In this document: positions 1 to 4,361 of the stretch, piece after piece
Layout of the letters: every line of letters begins with the position of its first letter
How positions within the stretch are numbered: the first letter of the stretch is position 1
NCBI GenBank assembly: GCA_044433415.1
Contig: JAWXTP010000112.1
Location: forward strand, 1-9,982
Direction of reading: 5' to 3'
Source: JAWXTP01 sp044433415
Lineage (GTDB): Bacteria > Bacteroidota > Bacteroidia > Bacteroidales > Rikenellaceae
Length of the DNA stretch: 9,982 nt
The notes under the pieces: model-generated
Databases searched by the model: none
What the model saw: the letters and a program-made list of their open reading frames with translations, nothing else
Told to the model about the DNA's origin: nothing
Translations under genes and position numbers: made by a program

Positions 1-2
1 TT

Positions 3-107
3 GAAAACAAGCTAAATAATCGTCCTCGTAAAAGACTCGGATACCTCACACCAAATGAAAAATTTAAACAAATTATTAATATGAATTCAGTTGCATTTGC
101 AGGTTGA
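3..107 (+). CDS. IS30-family transposase, C-terminal fragment (5' end outside window)
   Basis: Only the last 34 codons are in the window. The reading frame at 3-5, 6-8 and so on gives a peptide containing LNNRPRKRLGYLTPNEKF, which is the typical end of the DDE integrase core of IS30-family transposases (N-x-RPRK-x-LG-[YF]-x-TP). It then runs to a TGA at 105-107 through residues NSVAFAG, encoded by the terminal repeat. The enzyme would cut and join the ends of its own element. The fragment is intact as far as it can be seen; the catalytic acidic residues lie upstream, outside the window. Confidence 0.85.
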   Translation, partial: ENKLNNRPRKRLGYLTPNEKFKQIINMNSVAFAG

Positions 108-114
108 ATTCAGC
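84..114 (+). repeat. Terminal inverted repeat of IS30-family element (right end)
   Basis: These 31 bases, from AATTCAGTTGC to GGTTGAATTCAGC, are identical to the reverse complement of 9866-9896. Flanking bases differ on both sides (G at 83 against C at the matching place; AATAATG outside against ATAGTTT), which delimits the repeat. Confidence 0.85.
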
Positions 115-118
115 AATA

Positions 119-1291
119 ATGAGAAAATTATTTGTTTTTAGTATATTTCTAATACTAGTGTCGTGTCAAGAATCAGTAACACAAGTAGCAACAGTAGTAG
201 ATGGTGTTGTGACGGTAAACACAAGCGATGTAAAAACTACTGTAGATATGAAACTATCCGATTTGGTTGAGGATATGGAGATTATACAGTTAGATTCAGA
301 AGCCGAAGCGTATGTATTTCAATATGCTCCTGTGGCGTTTTCTGAGAATTATTTAGTTTGTTTTAGTCAAACACAAGCTAAATTATTTGATAGAAAAACA
401 GGAAAATTTTTAACTAATATAGGAGCTCAGGGTAATGGTCCTGGAGAATATGGTGATTTTGTTGAGAATTATAGTATTAGTGAGAAGAGAGGCTCTATCT
501 TTATAGTTAATTATTCAGGTGCAAGATGTATAATAGAATATGATTTACAAGGTAAATTTAAAAGACAGATTCCTTTAGCTGATAAGCGTGCTATCTCAAA
601 TGTAAATTTCATAATCGACGATGATAAAGATGTGATAACAATATTCTGTGTTCCTTTAAATGGGGTAGTGTGGCAGCAAGATTTTGAAGGCAATGCGCTG
701 ACAGATAAAGCTATAATGGTATATGATAGGAAAAATTGGAATTCCTCAAAATCTATTGTGACGAATAACACTTTTAACATATTTAATAATAAAAACTTTA
801 ACAAGCAAGACACTCTTTGTAAATACGATAGAGAAAACCATAAGATAAACCCTATTTTTACCACTAAGGTAGATATGTATAGTGAGTCAGAAAATATTAC
901 GGATACTAAAGTGAAAGTTGCATATCGTGAAACGCCTAAATACTTTATAGCGTCATTAATGAATACAGAATATGTAGCAGAAAATGGTAGAGTTTATGGT
1001 ATTACATATAGTTTTAAGGAGCATATATTTATAAACAAAGAAAACCTTTCAGGTAACTATGTGAATCTGAAAAATGATTATTTATTTGATGATAAGATAA
1101 GTTTATTGAATTTAACTGATGATTTGCTTTATGAAACTTATAGCGCTGAGAGACTTATGGAAATTATAGAAAACGCTAGCGAAGAACAACGTCAAAATAC
1201 AGACCCTGAAATCTTGAAACGCTTAGATGAACTATATGAAAACCTTGACGAGGAAAGTAATACTACTATCTTTGTTGGGAAATTAAAATAG
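119..1291 (+). CDS. 6-bladed beta-propeller lipoprotein
   Basis: The 390-residue protein is predicted to be exported and lipid-anchored. Residues 1-16 form a lipoprotein signal peptide (MRKLF, a hydrophobic stretch, then lipobox LVSC with Cys16). The body resembles the Bacteroidota 6-bladed beta-propeller family: an early beta-strand segment with EIIQLDSEAEAY near 54-64, then a blade with LFDRKTGKFLTNIGAQGNGPGEY ending near 111, whose G-x-GPGEY motif is the family hallmark. Function is unknown for most members. The ATG at 119 is chosen because it gives an immediate, complete signal peptide; an upstream TTG at 104 would lie inside the IS terminal repeat. The IS ends four bases before this ATG, so the native promoter and leader are gone and expression may depend on the IS or be lost. 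No downstream partner gene is present; the next gene is convergent. Confidence 0.8.
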   Translation: MRKLFVFSIFLILVSCQESVTQVATVVDGVVTVNTSDVKTTVDMKLSDLVEDMEIIQLDSEAEAYVFQYAPVAFSENYLVCFSQTQAKLFDRKTGKFLTNIGAQGNGPGEYGDFVENYSISEKRGSIFIVNYSGARCIIEYDLQGKFKRQIPLADKRAISNVNFIIDDDKDVITIFCVPLNGVVWQQDFEGNALTDKAIMVYDRKNWNSSKSIVTNNTFNIFNNKNFNKQDTLCKYDRENHKINPIFTTKVDMYSESENITDTKVKVAYRETPKYFIASLMNTEYVAENGRVYGITYSFKEHIFINKENLSGNYVNLKNDYLFDDKISLLNLTDDLLYETYSAERLMEIIENASEEQRQNTDPEILKRLDELYENLDEESNTTIFVGKLK

Positions 1292-1381
1292 AAATGGTTT
1301 GTTAAACTTAAGAGAACTCTTCTAATATCTTAAAATTCGAAATTGAGTAAAAATAGTTTATAAAACTCACTTTAAAAATCA

Positions 1382-1422
1382 GAAAATTCATGTATTTCCA
1401 TTTTGAATTTTCCGGTTTTTTT
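1382..1422 (+). terminator. Probable intrinsic terminator of the lipoprotein gene
   Basis: GAAAATTCA (1382-1390) pairs with TGAATTTTC (1404-1412) over 9 bp with a 13-nt loop. The sequence CGG and a run of seven T (1416-1422) follow. The upstream AAAAATC can pair partly with the T run, lengthening the stem. It lies about 90 bases after the lipoprotein stop codon. Confidence 0.5.
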
Positions 1423-1425
1423 GAT

Positions 1426-1484
1426 TTAAGGGGAGTTTTAATAATTGGTTTTATTCGATTTCGAAATTTAAAGTTTTAGATTTG
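1426..1484 (+). repeat. Dispersed repeat (TTAAGGGG-type half element)
   Basis: The 59 bases starting TTAAGGGGAGTTTTAATAA match, with only a handful of differences, the reverse complement of 2361-2419, the right arm of the inverted-repeat element at 2251-2419. No closing CCCTTAA end follows to the right, so this looks like a solitary arm. A weaker relative of the left arm (TTAAGAGAACTCTTCTAA) starts at 1308. The unit lies in a non-coding convergent spacer. Confidence 0.6.
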
Positions 1485-1499
1485 TTTTTTTAGAACAAT

Positions 1500-1531
1500 T
1501 TTAGGCTGAATCTTGCAAGATTCAGCCTAAA
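1500..1531. terminator. 32-bp perfect palindrome between convergent genes, probable bidirectional terminator
   Basis: TTTAGGCTGAATCTTG followed by its exact reverse complement CAAGATTCAGCCTAAA forms a perfect hairpin. It lies 35 bases past the stop codon of the minus-strand [2Fe-2S] gene and about 210 past the plus-strand lipoprotein stop. A T-rich tail is poor on both sides, so termination is inferred from position and stem strength; a dyad protein-binding site is the alternative. Confidence 0.6.
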
Positions 1532-1566
1532 TAAACATTTCACTCAAATTAGTCTTGGGGGTTAGC

Positions 1567-1824
1567 TTACTTATTTAAAGCTTCTTTAATAGCGTCAACA
1601 ACTTTTGTAACTGATGCTTCAGAAATAACTTTATCTCCAACTTCTACAAAAGGCGCTTTAGGTCCATCACAATGGTTGCAATGGTCTAAACAAGGAGCTC
1701 CTTTAATGTCAATTTGCTCAAGGATATCGTCACTTAGATATTCGTCAATTAGTTGAAGTTCAGCACCTCCCATAACGTAACATAGTGTACCCGTACATAT
1801 TTTAACGGTCAATTTCTTTTCCAT
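1567..1824 (-). CDS. Thioredoxin-like [2Fe-2S] ferredoxin (NuoE C-terminal type)
   Basis: The 85-residue protein is a cytosolic electron carrier of the thioredoxin-like [2Fe-2S] ferredoxin family, equivalent to the C-terminal domain of NuoE/HydC subunits. Cluster ligands are visible as C10-x4-C15 (CTGTLC) and C45-x3-C49 (CLDHC), with an extra Cys at 52. The order beta strand (LTVKICTG), helix, GAPCLDHC, then FVEVGDKVISEAS fits the fold over the whole length. From memory, stand-alone proteins of this type are encoded next to sensory [FeFe] hydrogenases and SpoIIE phosphatases, for example in Thermotoga, and the same partners lie upstream here (3177-6063). In this window, however, the gene is separated from them by 1.35 kb of non-coding sequence and probably has its own promoter. 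The ATG at 1824 gives the full family length. Confidence 0.85.
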   Translation of the reverse strand: MEKKLTVKICTGTLCYVMGGAELQLIDEYLSDDILEQIDIKGAPCLDHCNHCDGPKAPFVEVGDKVISEASVTKVVDAIKEALNK

Positions 1825-1864
1825 AATAGACTTTTAATGTGTAATACTTTCGCTTTCAATGTTA

Positions 1865-1872
1865 CAAATATA
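1865..1872 (-). promoter_or_regulatory. Candidate -7 promoter box of the [2Fe-2S] ferredoxin gene
   Basis: On the minus strand the sequence reads TATATTTG, matching the Bacteroidota TAnnTTTG -7 element about 40 bases before the ATG. I do not see a convincing -33 TTTG at the usual 19-21 nt spacing, so this is a partial match only. Confidence 0.4.
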
Positions 1873-1949
1873 GTAAAAAAAACTAAATATACGCTAAATA
1901 TTGCTAAAATAAGTAAAAACATCTGAAATTGAGAGCAAAAACAACCAGT

Positions 1950-2092
1950 TTTTACAAGAATTCCCGAAGAAGTGTATATTGGTACACCTCATTCGGGAAT
2001 ATAATTTTATATGTCGTAATTTTATGGCTTAATTAAAATTAGAATATAAAAATCTTGACTCAAATAAACAAAAGAATTTATCTAATTAACCT
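1950..2092 (-). ncRNA. Putative small RNA, tandem family copy 1
   Basis: This is one of three homologous minus-strand transcription units. The predicted RNA starts about 7 nt after the -7 box (2099-2106), opens with a block identical in all three copies (2054-2102 includes the -7 box), continues through an A/T-rich middle containing TAAGCCATAAA, and ends in a hairpin (1960-2000) followed by TTCTTGT. The predicted length is about 143 nt. No open reading frame is shared among the copies and this copy lacks even the short ATG of copies 2 and 3, so a non-coding RNA is favoured. I do not recognise the family. The middle section of this copy is the most diverged. Start and end points are inferred from promoter and hairpin, not observed. 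Confidence 0.6.
1960..2000 (-). terminator. Terminator hairpin of sRNA copy 1
   Basis: ATTCCCGAA (1960-1968) pairs with TTCGGGAAT (1992-2000). Two further pairs, an A/C mismatch and an upper stem GTGTA/TACAC (1972-1976 with 1983-1987) close a TATTGG loop. On the minus strand TTCTTGT follows, a modest T-rich tail. The stem bases differ from those of copies 2 and 3 but pairing is kept. Confidence 0.6.
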
Positions 2093-2098
2093 ATGGTA

Positions 2099-2129
2099 CA
2101 AAGGTACTGTAGTTCAGACTGTTTTGCAA
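2099..2129 (-). promoter_or_regulatory. Promoter of sRNA copy 1
   Basis: On the minus strand TTGC (2126-2129), a 19-nt spacer and TACCTTTG (2099-2106) give a good match to the Bacteroidota -33/-7 promoter. The same boxes and spacing recur in copies 2 and 3 although their spacer sequences differ. Confidence 0.75.
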
Positions 2130-2250
2130 TAGCAATATGTAGGTGAAATTTAGTACTTAACTAGCAATTGTTTGTTAAATAGATTGGACTCTATGGGGGA
2201 TATTTACCAAAATGTGAGTTTTGAGTTAAATAATCTTAATGTTAGCAGAC

Positions 2251-2419
2251 TTAAGGGAACTTCTAAAAATTGGATTTTAACGCTTTTAGATTTATAAATT
2301 TCATCTTTGAATTTTTACAAATACGCCGTGGGAACCACCACGCCTGTATTTATAAAACTCCAAATCTAAAACTTCTAAATCTAAAATCGAATAAAACCAA
2401 TTATTAGAACTCCCCTTAA
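2251..2419. repeat. 169-bp imperfect inverted-repeat element (MITE-like)
   Basis: The left end begins TTAAGGGAACTTCTAA and the right end finishes TTAGAACTCCCCTTAA; the two arms of about 42 bases are imperfect reverse complements. The centre (about 2320-2350) carries a smaller dyad, GTGG-GAA-CCAC, flanked by AATAC and GTATT. There is no reading frame. The right arm has a close copy at 1426-1484, and a shorter related element occurs at 6932-6980, so this is a dispersed family. It lies between sRNA copies 1 and 2. A non-autonomous transposon, or a palindromic repeat with an RNA or DNA structural role, are both possible; no clear target duplication is seen. Confidence 0.65.
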
Positions 2420-2429
2420 ATAATGTTCA

Positions 2430-2571
2430 GAAACAAGAATCCTCAAAGTATGTAACCTATAACACACTTTGAGGAATTAAATTTTATTTGTCAGAACTAT
2501 TTTGGCTTACTGTGCATGACAAAATAAAACATCTTGACTCAAATAAACAAAAGAATTTATCTAATTAACCT
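2430..2571 (-). ncRNA. Putative small RNA, tandem family copy 2
   Basis: This second copy is built like copy 1: promoter at 2578-2608, the invariant block (2533-2581), a middle region with GTCATGCACAGTAAGCCA nearly identical to copy 3, GACAAATAAAATTTAATTC, and a terminal hairpin (2440-2475) followed by TTCTTGTTTCT. Predicted length is about 142 nt. A hexapeptide frame (MHSKPK) starts at the internal ATG but is not present in copy 1. Distance to the equivalent point of copy 1 is 479 bp, although the DNA between the copies is unrelated. Confidence 0.6.
2440..2475 (-). terminator. Terminator hairpin of sRNA copy 2
   Basis: TCCTCAAAGT (2440-2449) pairs with ACTTTGAGGA (2466-2475). Above an A/C mismatch, TGT pairs with ACA and encloses an 8-nt loop. 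The sequence TTCTTGTTTCT follows on the minus strand. Most stem base pairs differ from copies 1 and 3, yet complementarity is complete. Confidence 0.6.
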
Positions 2572-2577
2572 ATGGTA

Positions 2578-2608
2578 CAAAAGTACTGCTTTTAGTCGCT
2601 GTGCGCAA
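2578..2608 (-). promoter_or_regulatory. Promoter of sRNA copy 2
   Basis: On the minus strand TTGC (2605-2608), a 19-nt spacer and TACTTTTG (2578-2585) match the Bacteroidota promoter. The one change in the -7 box relative to copies 1 and 3 falls on a free 'n' position. Confidence 0.75.
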
Positions 2609-2639
2609 TAGCAATATGTTGCTGAATTTAAACTGTTTT

Positions 2640-2905
2640 GTAGCAACAATTAATTAAAAACAATGATTCTCATGTTTTCTCCCATCCATAATGCCTAACT
2701 TTATATCACTAATTTTGTATAGTGTGGAAAGGTTGCTACGTAAAGGAAGTACTACTGAACTCTAAAAAAACTATTAGGGTTGACTTGGGTCAAACTGAGG
2801 CAGAGTATGGAGTGACACGCGACTAAATAATGGTCATTATATACGGAAACATGCATTTTGATAAAGACCCGAAAAAACAAAATTTGTGGTGCAAAGTTAG
2901 CCTTC
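2640..2905. other. Intergenic segment between sRNA copies 2 and 3, no recognised gene
   Basis: About 265 bases without a recognisable gene. The minus strand has a -7-like TAACTTTG (2892-2899) but no -33 box at proper spacing. It also has an ATG-started frame of 34 codons (MHVSVYND... to a TAG) without a supporting family. A short dyad, TTGAC-TTGG-GTCAA, lies near 2778-2794. It could be the remains of a lost gene; nothing supports a firm call. Confidence 0.4.
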
Positions 2906-2910
2906 ACCTA

Positions 2911-3053
2911 AATACAAGAATTCCCATAAGTTTGTAACTTACAACATACTTATGGGAATAAAATTTTATTTGTCTGTACTAATATGGCTTACTGTGCATG
3001 ACAAAATAAAAAACCTTGACTCAAATAAACAAAAGAATTTATCTAATTAACCT
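2911..3053 (-). ncRNA. Putative small RNA, tandem family copy 3
   Basis: This third copy has a promoter at 3060-3090, the invariant block (3015-3063), the middle GTCATGCACAGTAAGCCA shared with copy 2, then GACAAATAAAATTTTATTC and a hairpin (2920-2959) with TTCTTGTATTT after it. Predicted length is about 143 nt. Spacing to copy 2 is 482 bp. It lies directly downstream of the SpoIIE phosphatase gene on the same strand, but its own promoter makes independent transcription likely. A hexapeptide frame, MHSKPY, is present but not kept in copy 1. Confidence 0.6.
2920..2959 (-). terminator. Terminator hairpin of sRNA copy 3
   Basis: ATTCCCATAAGT (2920-2931) pairs with ACTTATGGGAAT (2948-2959), 12 bp. 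A T/T mismatch, TGT/ACA and an 8-nt loop follow, the same geometry as copy 2. On the minus strand TTCTTGTATTT follows. Confidence 0.6.
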
Positions 3054-3059
3054 ATGGTA

Positions 3060-3090
3060 CAAAGGTACTGTAGTTCAGAGCGTTTTGCAA
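3060..3090 (-). promoter_or_regulatory. Promoter of sRNA copy 3
   Basis: On the minus strand TTGC (3087-3090), a 19-nt spacer and TACCTTTG (3060-3067) match the Bacteroidota promoter. Confidence 0.75.
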
Positions 3091-3176
3091 TAGCAATATG
3101 TTGGGGTATTTTAGTGATTTTATAACAAAATATTGCTACTAATCAGCTAAGAATTAGGAGCTAGGTAACTTCCACC

Positions 3177-4361
3177 CTAAATATAATTCACAATTACATT
3201 TTTTAAGAATTTATATTCCAGTAGTCGAGCAATATCCTTTATCACATTACGCCGAAGTTCTAGCTCTATAGGAAGGTCAGGGTGTTGATGTAGGGAATTT
3301 ATGCTAGTTCCTACGTAAAACTCTATAACATCATGGTCAAGTAGCATTCTTACTATCCTGCTATCGGTGCCACGTCCTGTGAAATTAGTACCTACTGCCG
3401 TTTCCAGTAAAAGCCTTACTTTACCGAGAGTCATAACCCCCTCAGTAATTAGTGTAGCTCCATCCATAGTGGAAACTGGGGGTAGACCTGAAGGATCTCG
3501 TTTCATAACAACGTTAACTTCTCGTTTTAGCTCTCGAGCTATAATTTGTGATGTTGTACCACCACTGATAATAACCTCTCCTTTATATGTATCTACAAGC
3601 TCCGCAAGGAAAGTGTCCTTTTTCCTGTCAAAGGGAGCACCAGTACATACCATTAGTGAACGTGGTTCACGGAAATATACAGAAGCACAGCTAGTGTCAT
3701 TTTTTACTACATATAAATCGTTTTTTTCAGCAGAGGAAATAACCTTACGTGAAAGGCTACGTGCTGAGATTGTAGGTTTCTCCTCTAGGGTTTCAAGTAT
3801 GAAGTCTTTAAGTTTCTCCTTGCCCCAACCCTTAGGTAGCCGCCTAGTGTTAAATCCCGATTGAATCACTCCGTCACTATATACAACAATCCTATCCTCA
3901 ACTTTAGATTTGAATTCTATAACATTGATTTTTAGTTGTTTTCCTGTGTTTAATGTTACTATTTCTTCCTTTTGTGGAGGGTTAAATATTTTGTTGTTTC
4001 GTAAAAAGATAGTAGGAGGGTTTTCAAATTCTATAACTTTGACCTTGCCGTCTTCTTTGATATCTATAATTGTGAATGTAGCTTGATTAATGTCGTCACT
4101 CTTATCTCCACGAGCAAAAGTCTCTATAGCTGCTTTTGCTACTCTAAGTGAACTTTCTTCGGAATAAACGTGGTTTATCACCATAGAAGAAATCACTGAT
4201 GCAATAACATTAGCTTTTATGCCACTACCTGCCCCATCGCTCAAAACCGCTACAATACGGCCATCGTATTTCTTTTGAAGATACACGTCTCCCGAAACAC
4301 TTTGCTGAGCCTCATAAGCTTGTGAGGAGTCTAGTTCTATAAAAAATTTAGATGCTTTCAT
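3177..4361 (-). CDS. SpoIIE-type (PP2C) serine phosphatase with extra C-terminal domain
   Basis: The protein (394 aa from the chosen start) should remove phosphate from a phosphoserine/threonine partner in the cytosol. The N-terminal 230 residues show PP2C/SpoIIE metal-binding elements: SGDVY with Asp25, LSDGAGSGIKA with Asp42-Gly43, VVYSDGV with Asp163-Gly164 and NDTSCASVYF with Asp222. Residues about 231-394 form a further domain (KGEVIISGGTTSQIIAREL, then DGATLITEGVMTL) that I cannot assign. The ATG at 4361 is preferred over one at 4382 because the protein then begins MKASKFF, as expected before the first strand, and the overlap with the upstream gene is 14 rather than 35 bases. The overlap implies translational coupling with the hydrogenase-like sensor. 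A kinase or anti-sigma partner is not in the window. Confidence 0.85.
   Translation of the reverse strand: MKASKFFIELDSSQAYEAQQSVSGDVYLQKKYDGRIVAVLSDGAGSGIKANVIASVISSMVINHVYSEESSLRVAKAAIETFARGDKSDDINQATFTIIDIKEDGKVKVIEFENPPTIFLRNNKIFNPPQKEEIVTLNTGKQLKINVIEFKSKVEDRIVVYSDGVIQSGFNTRRLPKGWGKEKLKDFILETLEEKPTISARSLSRKVISSAEKNDLYVVKNDTSCASVYFREPRSLMVCTGAPFDRKKDTFLAELVDTYKGEVIISGGTTSQIIARELKREVNVVMKRDPSGLPPVSTMDGATLITEGVMTLGKVRLLLETAVGTNFTGRGTDSRIVRMLLDHDVIEFYVGTSINSLHQHPDLPIELELRRNVIKDIARLLEYKFLKNVIVNYI

Larger units (their letters stand above)
1..114 (+). mobile_element. IS30-family insertion sequence, right end
   Basis: This is the right end of an insertion sequence whose body lies left of the window. 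It is recognised by the transposase C-terminus and by the 31-bp terminal repeat at 84-114, which recurs exactly in inverted orientation at 9866-9896. The transposase stop codon (105-107) lies inside the terminal repeat. The boundary is placed at 114 (possibly 115) because the two copies diverge after GAATTCAGC plus at most one base. No target-site duplication can be read since the other end is outside the window. The element abuts the lipoprotein gene, whose ATG begins four bases further on. Confidence 0.85.

Noticed and set aside
104..118. TTG start for the lipoprotein
   Set aside because: It lies in the IS terminal repeat and only extends the signal peptide by five residues.
511..864. 117-codon frame on the minus strand inside the lipoprotein gene
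   Set aside because: It is antisense to a convincing lipoprotein and has no recognisable domain.
2440..3010. Hexapeptide frames MHSKPK and MHSKPY in sRNA copies 2 and 3
   Set aside because: Copy 1 lacks the ATG and the frame, and the hairpin and promoters are better conserved than the peptide, so coding is not supported.
1950..3053. 6S RNA, tmRNA or RNase P RNA
   Set aside because: Length, the triplicate arrangement and the lack of recognisable core sequences do not fit any of these.
1950..3090. CRISPR array or IS ends as explanation for the triplicate repeats
   Set aside because: The spacing of about 480 bp, internal promoters and covarying hairpins do not fit a CRISPR array, and no transposase or terminal repeat structure surrounds the units.
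3367..3864. 165-codon frame on the plus strand opposite the SpoIIE gene
   Set aside because: The minus strand carries intact phosphatase motifs; the plus frame has no domain, promoter or start signal.
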